This document shows positions 1 to 8,292 of a stretch of 64,000 nt of DNA, piece by piece (the stretch's first letter is position 1; the number at the start of each line of letters is the position of its first letter). The notes under the pieces were generated by a model that was not told the DNA's origin, searched no databases, and saw nothing but the letters and a program-made list of their open reading frames with translations. Location of the stretch: assembly GCF_003934165.1 (NCBI RefSeq), contig NZ_RKST01000011.1, forward strand, positions 62,001 to 126,000, given 5' to 3'. The DNA is from Borborobacter arsenicus (GTDB taxonomy: Bacteria; Pseudomonadota; Alphaproteobacteria; Rhizobiales; Rhizobiaceae). The position numbers and the translations under genes are program-made.

Positions 1-468
1 ATCGGCGCGGGCGGCTGGTTCGGCGAGGGCTCGGTGCTCAAGGACGAGCCGCGCAAATATGACCTCGTGGCCCTGCGCGACACCCATCTCCTGATGATGA
101 GCCGCTCGACATTCTTCTGGCTCTACGAGAATTCCGTCGGCTTCAACCGTTTCCTGGTGCGCCAGTTGAACGAGCGGCTGGCGCAGTTCATCGCCTCCAC
201 CGAATATGAGCGCATCCTGGACCCGAAGGCACGAGTGGCCCGCAACCTGGCCTGGCTGTGCAACCCGGTGCTCAATCCCGATGTCAAGGAACTGATCGAG
301 ATCACGCAGGAGGAGCTTGCGCTGCTCGCCGGCGTGTCGCGTCCGGTGGCCAATCGCAGCCTGCAGGCGCTGGAGGAAGAAGGCCTGCTCAGGGTCGAGC
401 ACGGCCGGATCATCGTGGCCGATGTCGAAAGGCTGGGAGACTACGGCGCCCGGTCGGGCTTCGAATAA
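1..468 (+). CDS. Crp/Fnr-family transcriptional regulator, 5'-truncated
   Basis: The reading frame is open from base 1, so the N-terminus lies outside the window; 155 codons remain. The visible part starts in the last strands of the cyclic-nucleotide-type sensor domain (GWFGEGSVL), followed by the long dimerisation helix and a C-terminal winged helix-turn-helix. The recognition region reads ITQEELALLAGVSRPVANRS, typical of Crp/Fnr DNA-binding domains. Whether the sensor binds cAMP, an iron-sulphur cluster or nothing cannot be judged from this fragment. It lies 327 bp upstream of the acyl-CoA synthetase/Liv-type operon on the same strand, so regulation of that operon is possible but is inference. 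Confidence 0.85.
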   Translation: MGAGGWFGEGSVLKDEPRKYDLVALRDTHLLMMSRSTFFWLYENSVGFNRFLVRQLNERLAQFIASTEYERILDPKARVARNLAWLCNPVLNPDVKELIEITQEELALLAGVSRPVANRSLQALEEEGLLRVEHGRIIVADVERLGDYGARSGFE

Positions 469-795
469 GCCGGACGCACCGCCCATTCAAAAGACAATCT
501 GCCGATCTGTCTGTCAAGGGGCGCGTTGAATATTGCCGCGATTCGGGAATAGCCTGACCGATACCAGCCGCGTGCGCCTGTAGGCGGCGCTGCGAGACAA
601 GAAGAGCCGGCGATGCAACGCCGCCTTGTGCTGGTGGGAGGAGACGCGATTGGCAAAGGCACGGCATGACAGGCAGGCCCCTGCTGGCTCGATGCGCAGA
701 GGGCGCCGTCCTGCTGCTAATTGGGGATTTGCCGACGCGCCCGTTGATGCGATGATGCGCACAACATCCGTAGGAAATACGGAGTTGGGAGGACT
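469..795 (+). promoter_or_regulatory. 327-bp leader of the acyl-CoA synthetase/ABC operon
   Basis: I see no convincing gene here. Just before the start codon at 796 is a perfect 6-bp inverted repeat (TCCGTA at 767-772, TACGGA at 778-783, loop GGAAA), followed at once by the Shine-Dalgarno GGGAGG (787-792). The hairpin touches the ribosome-binding site and could modulate translation or serve as an operator. No clear Fnr box (TTGAT-N4-ATCAA) or sigma-54 box was found. The function is inference. Confidence 0.35.
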
Positions 796-2787
796 ATGAG
801 CACGGCCGCGACGGCGCCCGCCGCCGAGATTACCCTCGATACTTTTCCGAAATACCTGCTGCACAATGCGGCGCGTTTCGGCAATCGGGCCGCCATGCGC
901 CACAAGGACTACGGCATCTGGCAAAGCTGGAACTGGAACCAGCAACTCGCCGAAATCCGCAGTCTGGCGCTCGGCCTGCAGGCGCTTGGCCTGAAGCGGG
1001 GCGACCGCATCGCGGTGATCGGCGCCAACCGCCCGCGGCTCTATTGGACCTTCACCGCGGCGCAGTCCCTGGGCGCTACGCCGGTGCCGGTCTATGCCGA
1101 CGCGGTGGCCGAGGAAATGGCCTATGTGCTTGACCATGCGGGCGTGCGTTTTGCCGTGGTGCAGGACCAGGAGCAGGTCGACAAGATCCGTTCCTTCGCC
1201 GAAAAAATTCCGCTGCTGACCGACATCATCTATGACGAGCCCCGCGGCCTGGCCGACTATGATCCGAGAGGCCTGCATGCCATTGCCGACCTGCAGCGCA
1301 AGGGCGAGGCGCTGCTGAAGGCCGATACCGGGCTTGCCGCACGCTGGGAGGAGGAGATCCGCCGCGCTGGGGGCGACGACATTTCGGTGATGCTCTACAC
1401 GTCGGGCACGACCGGCCGCTCCAAGGGCGTGATGATCCGCGCCGATGCCGCCGTCAAGGCAGCCCTCGATACTGCCGTTTTCGACAAGCTTAGCGAAGAC
1501 GACAGCGTGCTGGCCTATCTGCCGCTGGCCTGGGTGGGCGACCACTATCTCAACTATGCGCAGGGCTATGTCGCCGCCTTCTGCATGTGCTGTCCGGAAA
1601 GCAACGAGACGGTCGCGCAGGACCTTCGCGAGATCGGCCCGACCTTCTATTTCGCGCCGCCGCGCATCTTCGAGGGCTTGCTCACCAGCGTGACGATCCG
1701 CATGGAGGATGCCGGCTGGGTCAAGCGCAAGCTGTTCGACCACTATATCAAGGTTGCTCGCAAATATGGGGAAGCCATCCTGGAAGGCCGGCCGGTGCCG
1801 CTCTCGGGGCGGCTGTCCTACGCGCTGGGCAAGGTCCTTCTCTATGGACCGCTGCGCAATGTGCTCGGCATGTCCAATATCCGCGTCGCCTATACGGCCG
1901 GCGAGGCGATCGGCCAGGACCTGTTTTCCTTCTTCCGCTCGCTGGGCATCAATCTGAAGCAGCTCTACGGCCAGACCGAGGCGTTCCTTTACGTGACGGC
2001 GCAGAAGGACGGCGAGGTGCGCGCCGATACGGTCGGGCCGGCAGCGCCCAATGTGGATATAAGGATTTCGGACACTGGCGAGGTCCAGTTCCGCTCGCCC
2101 GGCATGTTCACCGGCTATTTCAAGCAGGAGGGCGCGACCGAGGAGACGCTGACCGAGGATGGTTACGTCAAGACCGGCGATGCCGGCTTCTTCGACACGG
2201 ACGGCCAGCTCAAGATCATCGACCGCGCCAAGGACGTCGGCAAGCTTCGCAGCGGCGCCCTGTTTGCCCCGAAATATATCGAGAACACGCTGAAATTCTT
2301 CCCCAATATCAAGGAGGCGGTGGCCTATGGCGACGGCCGGGATTTCGCGGCCGCCTTCATCAATATCGACCTGCAGGCGGTGGGCAACTGGGCCGAGCGC
2401 AACAACATCGCCTATGCCTCCTATCAGGAGCTTGCCGGCCACCGCCAGGTCTATGACATGATCGCCCGCAATGTCGACGAGACCAATCTGAGGCTGTCGA
2501 AGGAACCGATCATGGCTGGCGCGCAGATCAAGCGGTTCCTGATCCTGCACAAGGAACTCGATGCCGACGACGGCGAGTTGACGCGCACGCTGAAGGTGCG
2601 CCGCGCCTTTGTCGCCGATCGCTACGCGCCGCTGATCGAGGCGCTCTATGACGGCTCCACCGAGAAATATGTCGAAACCGAAATGACCTATGAGGACGGG
2701 CGCAAGGGCACCGTGCGTGCCACCGTGCGGATCATGGACGCCAAGGTCCATCCGGCGGCGCAGCTGGTCAGGGAGGCCGCGGAATGA
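796..2787 (+). CDS. Long-chain acyl-CoA synthetase (AMP-forming)
   Basis: 663 residues, a usual length for long-chain fatty acyl-CoA ligases of the ANL superfamily, which make acyl-CoA from a carboxylic acid, ATP and CoA. The phosphate-binding loop YTSGTTGRSKG lies near residues 201-211, YGQTEAF near 390, and the hinge region TGDAGFFDTDGQLKIIDRAKD near 460-480. A C-terminal TLKVRR carries the candidate catalytic lysine. The ATG at 796 follows GGGAGG by 3 bases. The gene leads a Liv-type ABC transporter operon and its stop overlaps the next start (ATGA at 2784-2787), so translation is probably coupled. The context suggests that the acid imported by the transporter is activated here. The substrate is unknown; an aromatic or branched acid is as plausible as a fatty acid. 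Confidence 0.88.
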   Translation: MSTAATAPAAEITLDTFPKYLLHNAARFGNRAAMRHKDYGIWQSWNWNQQLAEIRSLALGLQALGLKRGDRIAVIGANRPRLYWTFTAAQSLGATPVPVYADAVAEEMAYVLDHAGVRFAVVQDQEQVDKIRSFAEKIPLLTDIIYDEPRGLADYDPRGLHAIADLQRKGEALLKADTGLAARWEEEIRRAGGDDISVMLYTSGTTGRSKGVMIRADAAVKAALDTAVFDKLSEDDSVLAYLPLAWVGDHYLNYAQGYVAAFCMCCPESNETVAQDLREIGPTFYFAPPRIFEGLLTSVTIRMEDAGWVKRKLFDHYIKVARKYGEAILEGRPVPLSGRLSYALGKVLLYGPLRNVLGMSNIRVAYTAGEAIGQDLFSFFRSLGINLKQLYGQTEAFLYVTAQKDGEVRADTVGPAAPNVDIRISDTGEVQFRSPGMFTGYFKQEGATEETLTEDGYVKTGDAGFFDTDGQLKIIDRAKDVGKLRSGALFAPKYIENTLKFFPNIKEAVAYGDGRDFAAAFINIDLQAVGNWAERNNIAYASYQELAGHRQVYDMIARNVDETNLRLSKEPIMAGAQIKRFLILHKELDADDGELTRTLKVRRAFVADRYAPLIEALYDGSTEKYVETEMTYEDGRKGTVRATVRIMDAKVHPAAQLVREAAE

Positions 2788-3608
2788 ATTCGCGCCCCGA
2801 AAACCTCGTGGTTGCCGCACCCGATGACGGCATTCCCGCCGGCGAACTCCTGATGGATGTCAGGAATGTCTCGCTCTCCTTCGGCGGCGTGAAGGCGATC
2901 ACCGACATCTCCTTCAATGTCCGCAAGGGCGAGATCCGCGCCATCATCGGCCCCAACGGTGCCGGCAAGACCTCGATGCTCAATGTCATCAACGGCTTCT
3001 ATACGCCGCAGCAGGGCACGATCGTCTTTCGCGGTCAGGAGCGCCGCTCGATGAAGCCGCATCACGCCGTGCGGCAGGGCATTGCCCGCACCTTCCAGAA
3101 CGTCGCGCTGTTCAAGGGCATGTCGACGTTGGACAACATCATGGCGGGCCGCTCCGTGCTGATGAAGCGCAACCTGTTCTGGCAGATGTTCTGGCACGGG
3201 CCGGCCTTGAGGGAGGAGATCGAGCACCGCGAGAAGGTCGAGGAGATCATCGACTTCCTCGAGATCGAGCACATCAGGCGCACGCCGGTCGGCAAGCTGC
3301 CCTATGGCTTGCAGAAGCGGGTCGAGCTTGGGCGAGCACTTGCCATGGAACCCTCGCTGCTTTTGCTCGACGAACCGATGGCCGGCATGAACCTTGAGGA
3401 AAAGGAGGACATGAGCCGGTTCATCATCGACGTGAACCGTCAGCGCGGTACGACGATCGCGCTGATCGAACACGATATGGGCGTCGTCATGGACCTTTCC
3501 GATCGCGTCGTCGTTCTCGACTACGGCAAGAAGATTGCCGACGACATCCCCGATGTCGTGAAGTCGGACAAACACGTGATCGATGCGTATCTCGGGGTTG
3601 CGCATTGA
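2784..3608 (+). CDS. Branched-chain amino acid-type ABC transporter, ATP-binding protein (LivG-like)
   Basis: 274 residues. Walker A GPNGAGKTS lies at about 56-64; Walker B with its catalytic Glu is LLLLDEP, and the switch His is in ALIEHDMG. The signature region reads PYGLQKRVELGRA, the degenerate form common in LivG proteins. It would power import with the LivF-like ATPase at 7440, using the LivH/LivM-like permeases at 3822 and 4788. A roughly 20-residue N-terminal extension precedes the first strand. The start overlaps the synthetase stop by 4 bases. Liv-family systems import branched amino acids but also urea, amides and aromatic acids, so the substrate is open. Confidence 0.9.
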   Translation: MNSRPENLVVAAPDDGIPAGELLMDVRNVSLSFGGVKAITDISFNVRKGEIRAIIGPNGAGKTSMLNVINGFYTPQQGTIVFRGQERRSMKPHHAVRQGIARTFQNVALFKGMSTLDNIMAGRSVLMKRNLFWQMFWHGPALREEIEHREKVEEIIDFLEIEHIRRTPVGKLPYGLQKRVELGRALAMEPSLLLLDEPMAGMNLEEKEDMSRFIIDVNRQRGTTIALIEHDMGVVMDLSDRVVVLDYGKKIADDIPDVVKSDKHVIDAYLGVAH

Positions 3609-3620
3609 AAGGAAAAAGAC

Positions 3621-3770
3621 ATGACCATTTCGACACTGGCCATAACGCCATTGGTTTCGCTGATCGCCGGCGTGCTCATCCTCGTGATGCCGCGGCTCTT
3701 GAACTACATCGTCGCTATCTACCTCATCATCATCGGCTTGCTCGGCCTGTTCCCGCAACTGGCGGGCTGA
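3621..3770 (+). CDS. DUF3096 small membrane protein (49 residues)
   Basis: This gene is easily missed because of its size. ATG at 3621 follows AAGGAAAAAG, a good Shine-Dalgarno, and the frame runs 49 codons to TGA at 3768-3770. The peptide (MTISTLAITPLVSLIAG..., then MPRLLNYIVAIYLIIIG) forms two hydrophobic segments flanking an MPRLLNY motif, which is how I recall the DUF3096 family. The function is unknown. It sits 12 bp after the LivG-like gene and 51 bp before the LivH-like permease, so it is co-transcribed with the importer. Such proteins often occur alone; finding one inside a Liv operon may be chance or may indicate an accessory membrane subunit. Confidence 0.75.
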   Translation: MTISTLAITPLVSLIAGVLILVMPRLLNYIVAIYLIIIGLLGLFPQLAG

Positions 3771-3821
3771 ACCACCTGATCGACGCGCGCCGGCCATCCA
3801 TGCAAGGAAAATGCTGACTCC

Positions 3822-4781
3822 ATGGAATTCCTGAACTCCATTTTCGTCAAGCCATTTGCCGATATGGTCGGCGCGCCCGATTTCCTGCTGCAGGTCCTAT
3901 GGGAAGGGCTGGTGGCCGGTGTGCTCTATGCGCTGATCGCGCTTGGCTTCGTGCTGATCTACAAGTCCTCGCGCATCTTCAATTTTGCGCAGGGAATCAT
4001 GGTGGTGTTCGCGGCGCTGACGCTGGTGGGCTTCCATGAAAAGGGCGTGCCGGCGCTGCTTGCGGTGCCGCTGACGCTTTTGGTGATGTTCATCCTCGCC
4101 GTTGCCATCGAGCGGGCCGTGCTGCGCCCGCTGGTCAACCAGCCCGATCTTATCCTGTTCATGGCAACGATCGGCATCACGCTGTTCCTGATCGGTTTCG
4201 GCGAGATTATTTTCGGCGGCGAAAACAAGGTGATGATCACCGAGCAGCTCTATATTCCGACCGGCAGTTTCGAATTCGAGCCTTTCGGGGGCTTCGTCTC
4301 GATCGAGCAGAAGGACCTGACGGCGGTCATCGGCGCGGTGCTTCTGGTGGTCGGGCTTCTGGTGTTCCTCAACCGGTCCAAAATGGGCCGCGCGATCCGC
4401 GCGCTCGGCGACGACCATCAGGCTGCCCTTTCGGTCGGTATCTCGCTGTCGACGATCTGGGTGCTGGTCTGGTTCATCGCCGGCGTCATCGCGCTCGCCA
4501 CGGGCATCGTCTGGGGCGCCCGCGCCGGTGTTTCCTTCGCGTTGGAGGTTATCGCCTTCAAGGCGCTGCCGGTGCTGATGCTGGGCGGGCTGGAATCGGT
4601 GCTGGGAGCCATTGTCGGCGGGCTGGCGATCGGCGTGCTGGAGAAGCTTTTCGAGATCTATTGGGGCCAGCCCCTGCTCGGCGGCAATACCGAAACCTGG
4701 TTCGCCTTCGTGCTGGCGCTGGTCGTGCTGCTGTTCCGGCCGCAGGGCCTGTTCGGCGAAAAAATCATCGAGCGGGTGTAA
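3822..4781 (+). CDS. Liv-type ABC transporter permease (LivH-like)
   Basis: 319 residues, mostly hydrophobic with about eight predicted membrane spans. The N-terminal pattern LWEGLVAGVLYALIALGFVLIYKSSRIFNFAQG is characteristic of LivH, and the region around LGDDHQAALSVGIS matches the cytoplasmic loop that contacts the ATPase. It pairs with the LivM-like permease that begins 6 bp after its stop to form the membrane channel. The ATG at 3822 was chosen because it starts the family-like N-terminus; a purine-rich AAGGAAAA lies about 12 bases upstream. Confidence 0.9.
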   Translation: MEFLNSIFVKPFADMVGAPDFLLQVLWEGLVAGVLYALIALGFVLIYKSSRIFNFAQGIMVVFAALTLVGFHEKGVPALLAVPLTLLVMFILAVAIERAVLRPLVNQPDLILFMATIGITLFLIGFGEIIFGGENKVMITEQLYIPTGSFEFEPFGGFVSIEQKDLTAVIGAVLLVVGLLVFLNRSKMGRAIRALGDDHQAALSVGISLSTIWVLVWFIAGVIALATGIVWGARAGVSFALEVIAFKALPVLMLGGLESVLGAIVGGLAIGVLEKLFEIYWGQPLLGGNTETWFAFVLALVVLLFRPQGLFGEKIIERV

Positions 4782-4787
4782 GACCAT

Positions 4788-5864
4788 ATGCTTTATCGGA
4801 CAGTCGGCCAGTTCAAGACCTCCTATCACGCCGATCACGCGCTGTTTCCGGTCAAGCAGGATGCGTGGCTGCTCGGCCTGATCCTGCTGCTCGCCTTTGT
4901 CGTTCTGCCGGCGACGGCAAACGAATTCGTGTTCAAGGCGCTGTTGATCCCGGTACTCATCTATGCGCTGGCCTCGCTCGGCCTCAACATCCTCACCGGC
5001 TATGCCGGCCAGCTTTCGCTCGGCACCGGCGCATTCATGGGCGTCGGCGCCTATGCCTGCTACAAGCTGATCACGATTTTTCCGGAAATGAACATCGTGG
5101 TGGCGATTGCGCTGTCCGGGTTCTTCTCGGCGGCCGTGGGCATGGCCTTCGGCCTGCCTTCGCTGCGCATCAAGGGCTTCTATCTCGCCATCGCAACGCT
5201 GGCCGCCCAGTTCTTCCTGGTCTGGCTGTTCGAGAAATGGGCCTGGCTCTACAACTACAATTCCTCGGGCGCGATCCAGGTGCCGACGCTGACCATGTTC
5301 GGCATTCCGGTCGTCGGTCCGAATGCGACTGCGATCGTGCAGTATTATTTCGTGCTCGTGGTGGTCTGCCTGATCACCTGGTTTTCGATCAACATCACGC
5401 GCGGGCGCATCGGCCGCATCTGGAAAGCGGTGCGCGACATGGATATCGCCGCCGAACTGGTCGGCATCAATCTGATGAAGGCCAAGCTCTCCGCCTTTGC
5501 CGTCTCGTCCTATATCGTCGGCATTGCGGGTGCGCTGTTCGTGTTCCTGTGGCGCGGAGCGGCCGAGCCGGTGCTGTTCGATATCCAGCTGTCGTTCCGG
5601 GTACTGTTCATCGTCATCATCGGCGGCATGGGCTCGATCCTCGGCAACTATCTCGGCGCCATCCTAATCGTTGCCCTGCCGGTCATCATCAGCGCGGTGC
5701 CGCGTGCGTTCGGCCTACCGATCGGCTCTGCGATGGCAGAGCATCTCAACACCATGATCGTGGGAGCGACCATCATCGGTTTCCTGATCCTGGAGCCGCA
5801 TGGCTTGGCGCGGTTATGGGCGATTGCGCGGGAGAAGCTGATCATCTGGCCGTTCCCGCACTAA
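4788..5864 (+). CDS. Liv-type ABC transporter permease (LivM-like)
   Basis: 358 residues. A hydrophilic N-terminus of about 25 residues precedes multiple membrane spans. The segments LASLGLNILTGYAGQLSLG and LPSLRIKGFYLAIATLAAQF are hallmark LivM motifs, and WKAVRDMDIAAELVGINLMKAK is the ATPase-coupling loop. It begins 6 bp after the LivH-like stop and is followed, after 82 bp, by the binding-protein gene. It forms the heterodimeric channel with the 3822 product in the inner membrane. Confidence 0.9.
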   Translation: MLYRTVGQFKTSYHADHALFPVKQDAWLLGLILLLAFVVLPATANEFVFKALLIPVLIYALASLGLNILTGYAGQLSLGTGAFMGVGAYACYKLITIFPEMNIVVAIALSGFFSAAVGMAFGLPSLRIKGFYLAIATLAAQFFLVWLFEKWAWLYNYNSSGAIQVPTLTMFGIPVVGPNATAIVQYYFVLVVVCLITWFSINITRGRIGRIWKAVRDMDIAAELVGINLMKAKLSAFAVSSYIVGIAGALFVFLWRGAAEPVLFDIQLSFRVLFIVIIGGMGSILGNYLGAILIVALPVIISAVPRAFGLPIGSAMAEHLNTMIVGATIIGFLILEPHGLARLWAIAREKLIIWPFPH

Positions 5865-5946
5865 CAAACAGAATCGGCTGCGGCCGTTAAACGGGGTTGG
5901 ATCGCCCGATCCGTGACGGAAAAACGACCAAGTGGAGGAAATGGGA

Positions 5947-7263
5947 ATGAAGAAAAATCTGATCAGATATGCGCTTCTGCCGGCCGCACTGGCCCTTGCG
6001 ACGGCGTTTGGTGGGGCAGCGGCCTTCGCCGAAGATTCGATCAACGTGACCAACCTGTCCTACCGGACCGGGCCATTTGCGGCGACCGGAACGCCGATCA
6101 TGAACGGCCAGCGCGACTATATGATCATGCTCAATGAGCGCGACGGCGGCATCAATGGCGTCAAGATCAGCTATGACGAATGCGAGACCGGCTACAACAC
6201 CGAAAAGGGCGCCGAGTGCTACGAAAAGACCAAGGCATCCAGCATCGTCACCCAGCCCTGGTCGACCGGTATCACGCTGCAGGTGCTGCCCAAGTCCAAT
6301 GTCGACAAGATCCCGATCCTGGCGCCCGGCTACGGCTTCTCGCCGATGGCGGACGGCAAGGTGTTCCAGTGGGCGTTCAACCCGCCGGCCTCCTATTGGG
6401 ACGGGGCCTCAATGATCCTGAAGAACATCTCGGAGGGCAATCTTGAAAGCCTGAAGGGCAAGAAGGTCGTGCTGCTGCATCTGGATGCGCCCTACGGCAA
6501 GGAGCCGATCCCGCTATTGCAGGCCTATGCCGAGAAATACGGCTTCACCTTCCTGCCGATCCCGGTCGGCGTGAAGGAGATGCAGAACCAGTCGGCGCAG
6601 TGGCTGCAGATCCGCCGCGAGCGCCCGGATTTCGTGCTGATGTGGGGCTGGGGCGCGATGAATGTCGGTGCCGTCACCGAAGCGGCCAAGACCAAGTTCC
6701 CGATGGACAAGTTCATCGGCATCTGGTGGTCGAGCCATGACGGCGACATGAAGTCGGTCGGCGAGGCCGGAAAGGGCTATCGCGCCATCTCCTGGAGCCT
6801 GCCGCATTCGGAGTCTCCGGTCATGCAGGACATCAAGAAATATGTGCTGGATGCCAAGAAGGCCGAGATCGGCGAGGGCGAGTTCGACTGGGTTTTCTAC
6901 CAGCGCGGCGTGCTGATTTCCATGTTCACGGTGGAAGGCATTCGTGCCGCCCAGGAGCATTTCGACACCAAGGTGGTCAATGCCGAGCAGCTGCGCTGGG
7001 GACTGGAAAACCTCAAGCTTGACGAAGCAAGGCTGAAGGAAATCGGCATGGACGGCATGATCGGGCCGTTCTCGACCTCGTGCTCGAACCATGCCGGCCA
7101 TGCCGGCGCGTGGATGCTGCAGTGGGATGGCGCCAAATTCGTCAAGGTTTCTGACCTGCTGCAGGCCGATCAGGACATGATCGCGCCGCTGGTGGAGACC
7201 GAGGCAAAGAAATATGCTGACGCCAACGCGCCCTGGCCGATCAATGAAGAGTGCAAGATGTAG
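5947..7263 (+). CDS. Periplasmic substrate-binding protein of the Liv-type ABC transporter
   Basis: 438 residues from the chosen ATG. Possible starts are GTG 5932, ATG 5941 and ATG 5947; the last lies 8 bases after GGAGG (5934-5938) and gives a classic signal peptide (MKKNLIRYALLPAALALATA, cleavage near AFA-ED). The mature part fits the type I periplasmic-binding (Leu/Ile/Val-like) fold, with RDYMIMLNERDGGINGVKI near its N-terminus. It is longer than classical LivK (about 370), as in the subfamily that travels with acyl-CoA synthetases. It captures the substrate in the periplasm for the 3822/4788 permeases. Confidence 0.88.
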   Translation: MKKNLIRYALLPAALALATAFGGAAAFAEDSINVTNLSYRTGPFAATGTPIMNGQRDYMIMLNERDGGINGVKISYDECETGYNTEKGAECYEKTKASSIVTQPWSTGITLQVLPKSNVDKIPILAPGYGFSPMADGKVFQWAFNPPASYWDGASMILKNISEGNLESLKGKKVVLLHLDAPYGKEPIPLLQAYAEKYGFTFLPIPVGVKEMQNQSAQWLQIRRERPDFVLMWGWGAMNVGAVTEAAKTKFPMDKFIGIWWSSHDGDMKSVGEAGKGYRAISWSLPHSESPVMQDIKKYVLDAKKAEIGEGEFDWVFYQRGVLISMFTVEGIRAAQEHFDTKVVNAEQLRWGLENLKLDEARLKEIGMDGMIGPFSTSCSNHAGHAGAWMLQWDGAKFVKVSDLLQADQDMIAPLVETEAKKYADANAPWPINEECKM

Positions 7264-7271
7264 CGCTTCTT

Positions 7272-7397
7272 CCTTCTCCCCGCTTGCGGGGAGAAGGTGG
7301 CTCGAAGAGCCGGATGAGGGGCAACGCCAAAGTCTGCAGGTTTAGCGCTGCCCCTCATCTGCCTGCCGGCATCTTCTCCCCGTGAACGGGGAGAAGG
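7272..7397. repeat. Intergenic palindromic element inside the liv-type operon
   Basis: The 126-bp element has two inverted halves. Each contains its own hairpin (CTTCTCCCCG...CGGGGAGAAG, loops CTTG and TGAA) and an internal GATGAGGGGC. The left half reads rightward from 7272 and the right half is its imperfect reverse complement ending at 7397. This matches the mosaic palindromes scattered between genes in Rhizobiales. Lying between the binding-protein and ATPase genes, it could stabilise the upstream mRNA or attenuate downstream expression. Confidence 0.8.
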
Positions 7398-7439
7398 ATC
7401 GCTGCCGCGCTGGCGGCGCAAACCACCAAAGGCACGATA

Positions 7440-8273
7440 ATGACCACCATCGCACCCCTGTCTGAAACCGCTGCCCCGATCCTGTCGGTCAACAATATCG
7501 AGGTGATCTATGATCACGTGATATTGGTGCTGAAAGGCGTTTCGCTGACCGTGCCCAAGGGTGGCATCACCGCACTTCTGGGAGCCAATGGCGCCGGCAA
7601 GACGACGACGCTGAAGGCAATCTCCAACCTGCTGCATGCCGAGCGCGGAGAGGTGACCAAGGGCACGATTGTTTTCGAGGATCAGGAAGTGCAGGCGCTG
7701 TCGCCCAATCAGCTGGTGCGGCGCGGCTGCATCCAGGTCATGGAAGGGCGCCATTGTTTCGGGCATCTGTCGATCGAGGACAATCTGTTGAGCGGTGCCT
7801 TCACGCGCCGTGACGGCGCTGCCGCGATCCGTGCCGATCTCGACCTGGTCTATCAGTATTTTCCGCGCCTGAAGGTGCGCCGCGCCAGCCAGGCCGGCTA
7901 TACGTCAGGCGGCGAGCAGCAGATGACGGCAATCGGCCGGGCGCTGATGTCGCGGCCCAAGATGATCCTGCTCGACGAGCCTTCGATGGGGCTGGCGCCG
8001 CAACTGGTCGAGGAAATCTTCGAGATCGTCAAGAAGCTGAATGAGGAGCAGGGCGTGTCCTTCCTTTTGGCCGAGCAGAACACCAATGTCGCGCTACGCT
8101 ATGCCAAATACGGCTATATCCTCGAATCGGGGCGCATCGTGCTGGACGGCGAGGCCCAGGCGTTGCGCGAGAACGAGGACGTCAAGGAATTTTATCTCGG
8201 CGTCGGCGGCGAGGGGCGCAAATCCTTCAAGGACGTGAAGCATTACAAGCGCCGAAAGCGCTGGCTGGCCTGA
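7440..8273 (+). CDS. Liv-type ABC transporter ATP-binding protein (LivF-like)
   Basis: 277 residues. Walker A GANGAGKTT lies at about 48-56, the signature is TSGGEQQMTAIGRAL, Walker B is MILLDEPSMGLAP, and the switch region LLAEQNTNVAL is typical of LivF. It forms the ATPase heterodimer with the 2784 product. The C-terminus is extended and basic (HYKRRKRWLA). The ATG at 7440 has only a weak AAAGG upstream. The palindromic element at 7272-7397 separates it from the rest of the operon, so its expression may be lower than that of the binding protein. Confidence 0.9.
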   Translation: MTTIAPLSETAAPILSVNNIEVIYDHVILVLKGVSLTVPKGGITALLGANGAGKTTTLKAISNLLHAERGEVTKGTIVFEDQEVQALSPNQLVRRGCIQVMEGRHCFGHLSIEDNLLSGAFTRRDGAAAIRADLDLVYQYFPRLKVRRASQAGYTSGGEQQMTAIGRALMSRPKMILLDEPSMGLAPQLVEEIFEIVKKLNEEQGVSFLLAEQNTNVALRYAKYGYILESGRIVLDGEAQALRENEDVKEFYLGVGGEGRKSFKDVKHYKRRKRWLA

Positions 8274-8292
8274 GGCGTGTCGAATTCCGTGG

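Noticed and set aside
469-795. Fnr or sigma-54 promoter box upstream of the acyl-CoA synthetase
   Set aside because: TTGATGCGATGAT and TTGGCAAAGGCACGG only partly resemble the consensus sequences and lack correct half-site spacing.
514-2820. Long open frame on the minus strand opposite the acyl-CoA synthetase
   Set aside because: It is a GC-bias shadow: the plus-strand gene has complete family motifs, while the antisense product is His/Gly/Arg-rich without recognisable domains.
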